A stretch of 64,000 nt of DNA from Bemisia tabaci (lineage: Eukaryota; Arthropoda; Insecta; Hemiptera; Aleyrodidae): positions 5,221,501 to 5,285,500 of the forward strand of contig NC_092798.1 of the NCBI RefSeq assembly GCF_918797505.1, in the 5' to 3' direction. Made by a program: the position numbers and the translations under genes. Positions within the stretch are counted from its first letter, which is position 1; each line of letters starts with the position of its first letter. Under the pieces are notes generated by a model. That model saw nothing but the letters and a program-made list of their open reading frames with translations. It was not told the DNA's origin and searched no databases. Below, one piece after another: positions 12,101-20,400 of the stretch.

Positions 12101-15100
12101 AATCTCTGACCCCTGGCATGTTCTTACAGTATGTCCGTGCAAATGTTCTTGAACTAAATGTCGATGTGATGAAAGTCATCATGGCAGGTAATTGTCTTGC
12201 GTATTTTCATCAAATAAATTTTTGATTCAGCAATGTTTTTCATTAATCTGCAGGGTGTATTGTGAGTGATTTTATCTCAGGTAGTATATCACATAAATTA
12301 CGATGGGTGCTATGATATGTTTATGGGCAACCAGTGCAAATTTGTTGTGGTTCTGATTGGAGCAGAGAGGAAGAAAATATATCATGCTTCAACATTGTGG
12401 ATGATATTATTAAATGCGTTCTCTGAAAAGCAATTGTTTTGGCATTACTGGCTGCAGAAACTAGCTTTTGGCTTTTGATCAATCTTTTTTTTTTCTCAGA
12501 TCTTCTATAGAGTTCAACTGTTAGGCCACTATTCTATGACACATGGCATTCTATGCTTAATAATTCCCTTGCAATAGACAAATCTCAAGGCAGGGTCTGA
12601 ATTTAAACAATATGGTTTATGATTTCTCACCACGCATTTAAAAGGGGGAAAAAAATGAAAATAAATTGAACTATTAAAATGTAATCACCCTCTAGTTAAC
12701 CACCAAGCAAAATATAAAATTTTTTAGTCTGTATTTATCTAGGAAAATGCCAATATCTCTCGCATGCCCAAATGTTCCGTAAAAAAATCAAAATCTATTT
12801 GAATCAAATGGGTCGTAAAGAATGAAGAATGAGTTTATGTTTTTGGCTAATGACCTCGACAGACTAAGCTTAAATTGTTTCTCATTTATTATGCAAGAAA
12901 TTTAAATTTGTTAAGAGAAAATTAGCTCACTAACATTATCTGTTGCAAAACATGCCAACATTAGTTCAATACGCCTTTTCACGTAAGGAGATAATTTATT
13001 TATTTATTTATTTATTTTTCAATGACCAGAGTTTTTGTATCAGTGCATTCAAAAATATCATTGTCAGGAGGTGATTTAAGAAGTTCTCATCTTGCAATTG
13101 TTTTCTATGCAAAATTCTGATGAATATTTATCTGGTGTACTTCTGAAATTCAAATCCTGTTCAGTGATCCAACCGTTTTAAGGAAGCACCTTTAAGTTCG
13201 TTTTTGAAAAGAGAAAACTAAATCCTTTCCTCTCAATTTTTAATTAATCTGTAATTATTCTTTTCTCTTAGATTTGCCAAATAGTGCGAATGAATTAGCA
13301 ATGAAGCTCCGATTACTGACTTTGCTCCCACGGTCAAGGGCGAAACGACTACTGAATCAGTGGCACCACCCAATCAGCCTCATGCTGCGCGCCCGAGAAC
13401 ATTCTCTCAATGTCCTATCTGGAGTTCAACTCTCGCAGATGCACCAGTATTCCCATAAGAAGTTAAATTTCACTCCTGGCAAAGGTGAGATTGTATGTAA
13501 TTTGACATCCCGGGATTTCAAAAGTTTTGAGAGTAGAGGGAATGAACAAGCTAAAAATATGATTTCTAGAAGACCTCGAGGAACTTGCTCATCTGGAAAT
13601 TTTCATATCCTTTTTTCCTTGCCATTTCTTCCTTTATGAGCCCCCTCTCATCACCCCTTGCATATAAAATGTTAAAACAACAGTTTAAGATCAGTTGAAA
13701 TCATTTCAAACATTAAAATTAAGCATGCCTCAGGGGCCATAATGGGGCCACTATTAAAATCAAATAAGTACATAATTACATTTAAGGTATGTACCACTAT
13801 GTTACCTAAAGGTATGAATGTTCTACCTCTTGTGAAAGGAACCATTTAATCGTTTTTTTTAAAAGGACAGTTCTGAGAGCATTACTTATTGGGAAGGAAA
13901 TTGTAACATACTCTTTAGCACAAAGAAAATAATGGAATTTTCAGTATATTGTGGATAGCAATGTGAAGTCAAAAAACTTACTACACCCCTGACGCAATTG
14001 TTCCTACTTTTCAACATTTCTCTCCAGAAGTTTAAAAAAAAACACTGAACTTGACATTACATACTGAGGCTCATTAAAATTGATTTTAAGTACAAAGATT
14101 ACGTCAACATTTTTCAGTTCTCTGGCAAGTATCTTAATGGAGAAGAAAAAAACGAAATCTCGTAAAAGACTATTTTAATAATAAGGTGTGTGTGGTTTTT
14201 TTTTTCCATTTATTTTTTTTTCTCTGTGTATTCCCTTCTTTGAGGAAAGGCATAGTAATGCTTCAAAATTAATCCCTACAAAAATGTATTTATTTTTGTA
14301 GGTTTACAAGTTCTCGCATCACATGATAAATCATCACCCTTGGATACATTCTTCGATTTGTTGACTGCAAAAGGTTAGTCATAATGATTAAACTTGAGGT
14401 GAATAAGATGCTTCAGAATAAAGTCAAGTTTTTCTGAATCACATTTCATTTTTTTTTTCTGTTTTCTCCCATAAAATTCTCTGAAAAATTTTATATTTCA
14501 GTGAATATGTTAAATTTTTCAATGTTCCGTGTGCATGATAAGACTTTAAAAGTTGGCCATCCTTTGCCTAGTGTAATAAAATTTAGAGACAAGAAGGTTT
14601 AGTAAGTGAATGTACAAAATATTCATAGTGCACGCAGGTGGGGCAAATATGTTCTTCACATTTGTTGACACCAATTTTTAAGTTAGAGGTGAATTCTAGA
14701 CCTCACTGTTCTACCAGCCTCTGGTAATTTTTGAGTGATTCTCTCGTGGAGCGGTTCCTATTTGGCCGTATTTCTGCCAAACGGAACTATGTACATTATG
14801 ACGTGAGCCCTGGTATGCATATATTCTTCTAGGTCTCAGGGCTCATGTCTTAATGCACAAGGTTCCATTATGCAGAAATACATCTATTTTATTACTAAGT
14901 GAGATGTACCTGCTTTCTATTTTTAAAATGTTCTCAATTTTGAATTGTTTGGAAATTCAAGGTAAACACCCATTTAATAAGATGGGAATTGCTAAACTTA
15001 AAAAAAATTCGAACTTTCCTCACTTATTTCTGTATTTACACATTGTTTTGGAGGGTCTGCCGCCTCCCCTCTCAACAGTTAGCGCGACTCCTAACATCGC

Positions 15101-15480
15101 TGAAGAGGGAGGGTGGCGGATCCTCCAAAACAACGTTTGGATGAAGAAATTAATGAGGAAAGTTAAGGTTTTTAAGTTTAGCGATTCTTATTTTATTTAA
15201 TTTAAGATTTTCATTGTTTTCAGCCTTGTTTAGTGATTATTTTAAATTCACACCATTTTACTCCTCAGTTTCAAAAACCTAACAGATGAGGTGCCATCAA
15301 AAAGACTTGATCTTTGAAAACTGAATAACCTTTCCCCTTTCTTAATTGTTTTTTTTTCTTTTTTTAAAGTCTTATTTCGTTACTAAATAATTTCTCTTTT
15401 TACTGTTTTCAGCGAATTTGGCTGACTTGGACTTTAACTTACTGATTGAAGCAACCTTAGCTTCACTTCATGATTTGTAG
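2093..15480 (+). CDS. gsap: Gamma-secretase-activating protein / Pigeon homologue, C-terminal 743 residues (gene span, 12 exons)
   Basis: Spliced, the 12 exons give an uninterrupted frame of 743 residues plus stop. Recognisable GSAP landmarks occur in order: the FIWIQWD..QTLYYI segment (residues ~17-35); a DQYVIVYAPNLFIHLLDV stretch with LSGNVIIDC after it (residues ~184-260); a middle region of low conservation; and a C-terminal helical region with PFPEGFPSFFTYLGYKSL and LLNQWHHPISLMLRAREH (residues ~580-680). This last part corresponds to the 16-kDa fragment of human GSAP, which is reported to raise gamma-secretase cleavage of APP. The fly homologue is Pigeon (linotte). Human GSAP is 854 residues, so roughly the first 200 lie outside. 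Every junction is GT-AG and phase-consistent. The middle exons are diverged, and the biochemical role in insects is inferred from the family only. Confidence 0.88.
2829..2993 (+). CDS. gsap: gsap exon b
   Basis: The acceptor is TGTTTTCAG and the donor GTCTGT; phase is 0 to 0, 55 codons. The join FETV-LNIPFTLPDQVNF continues the human pattern FEVPLDISLSNSGF. Confidence 0.85.
3602..3773 (+). CDS. gsap: gsap exon c
   Basis: The acceptor is CATTGCAG and the donor GTAATT; the exon ends in phase 1. It encodes a moderately conserved beta-rich segment ending SVHPVFSMQE. Confidence 0.82.
4480..4787 (+). CDS. gsap: gsap exon d
   Basis: The acceptor is GTTTCAG and the donor GTAAGT; the exon ends in phase 0. 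It encodes YVIVYAPNLFIHLLDVG and SGNVIIDCETFNIIDL, the best GSAP-matching block in the N-terminal half. Confidence 0.87.
5484..5693 (+). CDS. gsap: gsap exon e
   Basis: The acceptor is TTTTATAG and the donor GTAAGT; 70 codons, phase 0 to 0. A palindromic MITE begins only ~17 bases past this donor. Confidence 0.82.
5711..5849. repeat. Palindromic MITE with TGTGTCACA-type ends (copy 1)
   Basis: The left end AGCCTGTGTCACAATATC pairs with the right end GATAGTGTGACACATGCT. Inside, GTGCTGTGATTGGTCC pairs with a second inverted copy. The same element occurs at 35001-35138 in Chd1 intron 1. It lies ~17 bases after the donor of the preceding gsap exon. Confidence 0.65.
6074..6111. repeat. Poly(T) tract
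   Basis: A run of about 38 T. It follows two tandem copies of a 22-base unit containing CCAAAAAATGAGCAG. This is low-complexity intron DNA, and its exact length is likely unreliable in assembly. Confidence 0.85.
6187..7056. mobile_element. Foldback element built of ~177-bp direct repeats
   Basis: The outer ends are inverted: AAAGAGCCTCGCC at 6191 and GGCGAGGCTCTTT at about 7042. Three direct copies of a ~177-bp unit start near 6236, 6414 and 6591. Each contains GAGTTGGTCAACNGGACA or a close variant, then GGTAAGGCAAACTTC. After 6780 the same unit returns in reverse orientation. It sits in the gsap intron between 5693 and 7775. No transposase is encoded; the short open stretches are translations of the repeat. 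Confidence 0.7.
7775..7978 (+). CDS. gsap: gsap exon f
   Basis: The acceptor is TTGTTACAG; 68 codons, phase 0 to 0. The donor GTGCTC is weak. The frame continues cleanly into the next exon. The segment contains HSVIITYEALNDPSVMLLSP and RVVPYRGDMWTRLW. Confidence 0.78.
8654..8845 (+). CDS. gsap: gsap exon g
   Basis: The acceptor is TTTTTTCACCTAG and the donor GTGAGT; 64 codons, phase 0 to 0. It encodes a Ser/Gly-rich linker-like segment with no recognisable domain. Confidence 0.78.
9589..9981. mobile_element. Non-autonomous hAT-like element, 393 bp
   Basis: The left end CAGTGTTAGAAACTCAC and the right end GTGAGTTTCGAACACTG are inverted repeats. The element is flanked by near-identical 8-bp duplications, CTAGTGAA (9581-9588) and CTGGTGAA (9982-9989). 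An 8-bp duplication with CAG-starting ends is the hAT pattern. GCGCC-containing subterminal motifs (GGCGCCTAAAAA, GCGCCAACGTGGC and similar) are repeated at both ends. There is no coding capacity. It lies in a gsap intron. Confidence 0.75.
10203..10362. repeat. MITE-like repeat (family also at 14984-15190)
   Basis: It starts GAAATCGCTAAAAAACTTAA and contains GCATCCTGGAGAGTCTGC and GAGGGAGGGCAG. These match the left half and core of the foldback at 14984-15190 in a later gsap intron. The right arm appears lost or diverged. Confidence 0.45.
10673..10872 (+). CDS. gsap: gsap exon h
   Basis: The acceptor is GATACCAG and the donor GTAAGT; the exon ends in phase 2. It encodes a helical segment with SMYLLKNFKVSGSFRIRECP and, after it, QLDLSRFVCSSLTKAS. 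Confidence 0.8.
11973..12187 (+). CDS. gsap: gsap exon i
   Basis: The acceptor is TTAATTTTCAG and the donor GTAATT; the exon runs from phase 2 to phase 1. It encodes the conserved C-terminal core: FFIVLERYALAVEQLAYPFP, then FFTYLGYKSLTPGMFLQYV. This aligns with AVFHIMTRILEATNSLFLPL and nearby residues of human GSAP. Confidence 0.87.
12992..13018. repeat. (ATTT)n microsatellite
   Basis: About six perfect ATTT units in the intron before the next gsap exon. Otherwise 12188-13271 is AT-rich with nothing recognisable. Confidence 0.9.
13272..13484 (+). CDS. gsap: gsap exon j
   Basis: The acceptor is TTTTCTCTTAG and the donor GTGAGA; phase 1 to 1. It encodes ELAMKLRLLTLLPRSRAKRL, then NQWHHPISLMLRAREHSLNV. 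The human counterpart has KICRLWDHPMSSNIISRNH at this place. Confidence 0.87.
14302..14373 (+). CDS. gsap: gsap exon k
   Basis: A short 72-base exon with acceptor ATTTTTGTAG and donor GTTAGT; phase 1 to 1. It encodes DKSSPLDTFFDLLTA, matching the PLNYFIEILTD segment near the end of human GSAP. Confidence 0.8.
14984..15190. repeat. Foldback MITE-like repeat in the last gsap intron
   Basis: The left arm has GAATTGCTAAACTTAAAAAA and CTTTCCTCACTTATTTC. The right arm is its inverted copy, with GAAATTAATGAGGAAAG and TTTTTAAGTTTAGCGATTC. The core holds GGAGGGTCTGCCGCCTCC and the inverse GAGGGTGGCGGATCCTCC. Related to 10203-10362. Confidence 0.65.
15413..15480 (+). CDS. gsap: gsap terminal exon with stop
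   Basis: The acceptor is CTGTTTTCAG and the stop TAG is at 15478-15480. It encodes LADLDFNLLIEATLASLHDL, equivalent to the human end AEFVEEAALKHTAMLLGL. The clean match to the family C-terminus fixes the end of the protein. Confidence 0.86.
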
Positions 15481-16515
15481 GAATCAACTAAGAAACATCA
15501 ATACTTTCAACGGTTTACATTGATAGGGCTGGTGATTTTAAGAACACTGCTATGTGCCAATTTTTCTACGTAGTCATTCTTTCAATTGATTTTATAAATT
15601 TTTTGCCATTTTTTTATGCCATGTAACTATTTCCTTGGATAGGAATATATTGCAATATGTTTCTTTTGTGAAAACTGAATCGACCAGAAGGGTTTTTCTC
15701 CTCAAATGAATGGTGCCTATCTGGCCTCTACTCTTATTGTGCTCCTGTTGATGACCAAGATAATCCTTATCTGATGAATTCTCTCTGGATAGTTAGGTCC
15801 AAGCAAATTGTGTCTGTTTTTCAAAATTGTTGGACTGCTTAGAAAAGTAAACTTGGTATGAGCACTAATGATTGAATTTCTCAATCGATAGAATACTTAA
15901 AAATTTATTTCACAAGAAATCTCTATGATAGCTCAGAAGTAAATTGCTGGAAGATCGTAACATCGATTTTTCAGTGGTTTGTTTCTGAAAATTCTCTCAA
16001 CCCAAAAAATATACAGTTCGAAGGAAAATTCAAGCCTAGTCCCTCAAATAGCTAGGTTGGAAATCAAATATTTTGTTCTATCTTAATTTTATGGTTGCTT
16101 TACCCATTAATTAAGTGCAGCCACAATCTCGTTAGATTTTTTCTCTTTCTGCGCAGATGATTGGACCCTCTAAAAGGACTGCGTAGTGATACAAAACCAT
16201 ATCTCGTTACTTGCTGTATTTATATGAATAAGGAACACTGTTTTTTCACATTTTTGATTCATGTAGATTTAATTTTTTCTCTTTTACTTTCTGTGATTTT
16301 TGTTTTTTAAATTATTTTTTAAGTTTTCCTTGACCTGCTTTCTACCCACTTGTTATCCTCAGTCTCTGTCTGGAATGTATCAAGCGAATCCGGATATTTC
16401 TTTTTGTTGTTCCTTCCGGTGTTGATTCTCTGCAATTTTCATTTTCGTTTCATTCATGTTTGTTTGTTCGTTGTTTTTCCATCAAAATCAGGTGAATAAA
16501 ATATTTTTTTTTGTT
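15481..16515 (+). terminator. gsap: gsap 3' UTR with poly(A) signal AATAAA at 16495-16500
   Basis: No other AATAAA was noticed between the stop codon and this site. It is followed by a T-rich and GT-containing stretch (TATTTTTTTTTGTTATG), as expected downstream of a cleavage site. The implied 3' UTR is about 1 kb. No microRNA or structural element was assigned inside it. Confidence 0.6.
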
Positions 16516-16839
16516 ATGTAAGAATTGCTCTCATTTACTTTTTCTGTCAAGGAACTCATAAGAACTTCCTCAAGAACAGCAATTTTATTATCAGTCTCCT
16601 ACTTTAACTAAATTTTAGAGTTCCAAAATTCATGAAACTCAATTTTAACTTTGCCGTCAAAAGTAGTTGTGAGTAGATTTGAAACTTGTGTCTGATGAAC
16701 GTAACTCCGTGACAAATTGATGAAATACACTTTTTAAATTATTATTAAGCTCTCATGAAATGAACTTCTTTCTTTACTCTAATGAATGCATTTACGCTGG
16801 GATTTAATCGTAGGTATGTTATGTTACTTTGAGCGTGCC

Positions 16840-17186
16840 ATCCCCACCGACTTCTTGTCATTGTTTGGACGTGAGCCGCAAAATCAAATTACCCGCCCTT
16901 CACATTTTGTGCGCAGCGAAATTCTGAAGCCCTCCGTTCATTGGTTGAGAGAGGCCAAGGTCGTATGAGTCATATCACGTTATCAGTATCAGCTGAATGA
17001 CGGCCATCTTGTTATGATAGAAATGAAAAGTGGCCTCTGCTTATGCATTTCTCCTTTTTCAGAATTACTTTAAATTTTCCTAAAGTCTGAAACTGAGCAT
17101 GTAGTTTATAGTCAAAACTTTCCTACCGTGCCTCTCTGAAGTATAGCTGTGATAGATTTTGTTGTGTAGCTCCCTTTTAATTAAAT
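16840..17186 (+). promoter_or_regulatory. Putative mRpS11 promoter and 5' UTR
   Basis: The base composition rises from the AT-rich background to a CpG-containing island between the gsap poly(A) site and the mRpS11 start codon. It holds an inverted CCAAT box (ATTGG, 16940-16944) and a CGGCCATCTTG motif at 17001-17011, which resembles the YY1/Pho site often found near start sites of mitochondrial and housekeeping genes. No TATA box was seen at a suitable place. The transcription start is inferred, not seen. Confidence 0.5.
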
Positions 17187-17431
17187 ATGTTTCGTAAGTT
17201 GTGCTCTGCTGTTACACTCTTTCCTCAATTTCTCAGAGCTGAGCAATCAGCAATTTCTGCACCCCTAGTCTCGCTTTGTCGTTGTAATAATGGTAGACCC
17301 ATGGACTCAAGGTATTTCCACGCCTCCGCGTTGCTTCTGGATAAATCCAGGAAGGAGAAACGAATAAAAGTACCTATGGACGAAGGAACCGAAGGTGAAG
17401 CCAGAGTCGGCATTGACCCAGCCCGAGCCAA
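17187..17431 (+). CDS. mRpS11: mRpS11 exon 1
   Basis: ATG with A at -3 (ATTAAATATGTT). The donor is GTAAGC and the exon ends in phase 2. It encodes the mitochondrial leader and a charged linker ending RVGIDPARA. The first ATG of the island is used, and no in-frame alternative better fits the leader. Confidence 0.88.
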
Positions 17432-20400
17432 GTAAGCGCTTTTTCTGGTATTTCACTACGTTTTTCAATTCCCTATCTGTAGTCTCTAGTAGCGTGATAA
17501 AGTCTAGCTACTCTGGTAGAAAAAGCAGTCGGCTAGAGTCAGCCGAATTCAGATCACATTTATCTAGGGCGGCTGCTTTTTAGGCCATCATTCAATGAGA
17601 CTATTGAAGAGCCTAAAGCTCAACAGCTGTATTGATAACTAAAGGTCTGGATCCTTAAGAAAAATAGGTTTCACTTCTAGAGTTTTTAGCTGTTGGGTAC
17701 CGTGCAACTATAGAGCTGATACCATTAAGCGGAAGAAACCATCAAGTCACATTTTCAAAATGGGCCAATTGCATTGAGCGGAAGTAGGAATGTCGATCCT
17801 CGAGGAAGTATCGATACTGGTATCGACTCCGAGGAACGATACTGGTATCGAGCATCGAGCTGAAGTATCGATACTTTTAAGGTATCGAGCTGAAGTATCG
17901 ATACCTTTGAGGTATCGAGCTGAAGTATCGATACTTTTGAGGTATCGATAGCATCTATACTATTTCTAAATTATGCCGTAATTTGGAGTGTGCGTACGTC
18001 TGTCGGCCGTTTGATTCCACCAGATTTGCGTTTCTCCCAAAACCGCTTTTATCCGCCTGCTTAGTCAACTTTAATGAGTCCTTCACTACTGTTATCGAAT
18101 CGAGCCTTAACATTTTTAACGAAAAAAATAATCTTGAGAAACCTGATTACTCCGTCATTTGTCACAGTGCACAGTGAAGGCGCAACAGAAGACAGAGAAG
18201 TTGTTAAAAAAGAAAAAGAGGCCTTCTTCATGGCTAAATCAGATGAAATACCGATATCATCGATATTGGGGTTTGAGGATCGATACTACATGGTATCGAT
18301 GCCAAACATTGATGAGTATCGATGCCAAGTATTGATGAGTATCGATGCCAAGTATCGATGAGTATCGATCAAAAGTATCGATACGTTGGAAGTATTGGTT
18401 AAGTATTGACAACCCTAAGCGGAAGCATTGTATGTTGACACAAATGTCATTTTCTGATTACCTCAGAATCAGTACCACTCAACAGGTTAATGCATGCAGT
18501 CAGATGGCACCACTGTTAAGTGGCGACCTAAACAATACTTGACTTTTGTCTCAATATACGATACGTCCGTTTTGACTCCGAGATACCATAAGCAGTGGGA
18601 TGGGTCAATATTAGCATTTCGCAGAGCTTGTCATGAATAAGTTTTCCAAAATATATATTCTCGGAAATGCTGTGCATAACTTGACAGACAACTAGATACC
18701 TACTCTTTCTTTAAATATTTCTGAATTGTGTCTGTAAATTTGTTATGCTTTAATTTTAGAGATAAGTAACTAACAATTCTTGTTTCTGTGTTGATTTCAG
18801 GAAGTCTGATCCTTTTCCAACAGAAGAAACATATGATCAACTTTTTAATGGAATTCCCTTTAAGAATGTCCCTGTCTGCAGTATTAGGGTGTCCAAAAAC
18901 AATACAATTTTCGCCCTTTGTCAGATGGATGGTAAGTTTATTCCTCAAAACTTGTAATCTCTAAGAATGATGATATTTTGAGCCCTTGAACATCAATTTT
19001 TTGCACATGATTATGCTCTATTGAGGGCTTTAAATTTTTATTTTCTTCAGTTATGGTATTCTCCTGTTAACTTTGCAGCCTGCCAGTAAATTTTTATTTT
19101 TTTTATCCCTGGTATTCTCCTGTTCACTTTGCAGCCTGCCTGTAAATTATTGTAAACTGATTGCAGTTTGAATGTGCTAATGAGTGACAGTACATCTAGG
19201 GGTTACTCGAGACTTTGAAAAAATATAAATTTTGTTTTGTTAAGTGCTTAGACACTGTGCCTGGTGAACGCTGCTCCTGTCACTCGCAATTTGTCAACAT
19301 TCATTCTTGGCCATTCAATTGAGCACCTCATTTAAATAGCAGAACAGTGCTTTCATTTAAGTATTTCCTCAACTTTTTAGTAATCCATGTATGTAAATTC
19401 TTAATGGTCAATCTTTTTTTCAATTACCTCATTTTTAGGAACTGGGCAGTTGATTCGATCCTGTGGAATTGAGGGCTTTAAAAATGCACGGAAAGGCACC
19501 AACATAGCTGCTCAAGCAACTGCTATCACTTTTAGTCAAGTGAGTATGTGCTTCCACTTTCTTAGGTTACTCACTGACTACTGCTCCAAACCACTGTGAA
19601 GTTAAAAATATCAGCTTTCATGACCCCATTACGGAAGCGACAAGGAGCATCTTGCACTTACTTGGGTGTTGGTATTAGATTAGAAAAAGTGCCTGTAACC
19701 CTAGAAAATCACTTGGATTATGAGCTTGCCAAATTTTGCATTGTTATTTTTGATGTTCTTTTTTTCTTCCGAGAACAATAAGGTTTTAATGGACCAATTT
19801 CAATGAAAAAAAATTCGCATTTTAATCCTCTATGGCATGAATTAATTTTGGATCTCAGAGTCTATGGGACCCTGGTCAATTTTGTAGCTTGCATAAAAAA
19901 AATAGAGTACCAAATTGGTTTTCAAATGTTTAAATTTAAGGGAATCAATTTTTGAAACAAAAGGAAAAACTAACGAAATTTTTAAAAATCATGTCAGAGG
20001 GGCAAGATTCGATTTTCAAAAACCCCAAAAATTCGTTGTTTCGAATTCGTAACGCTATGCTGTAGAGGGTTAAATCAATGCCCTTTGCTGCCCTCTTGTC
20101 AAAGTTTTGAACGAGCTTTTTGTTTGAAAGTTGATGCAATAAGACAATACGCCTCATCCTTCTATTCCTCGGAAGAACTTACCTCATTCTGGCTCAGAAA
20201 CGTTGGAATGCAAGGGCATATCTCTGTACTCTTTCCAGCTGGCAAGAAAATGAAAGCTTCAGTCTGCTCAAGCTCATTGAAATACCCTCAATCTTTTTTT
20301 TTGCAGAAAGCTCTCGAGCAGGGATACAAAACAATTAGAGTTGCAATTCGAGGCCTTGGACCAGGCAGAGCGGTAAGCCTTTCTTTTTTTGGTTTTTTCT

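Noticed and set aside
17785..18417. CRISPR-like or satellite array
   Set aside because: The short repeats are confined within transposon ends with a target-site duplication. Spacers are not unique, and the genome is eukaryotic.
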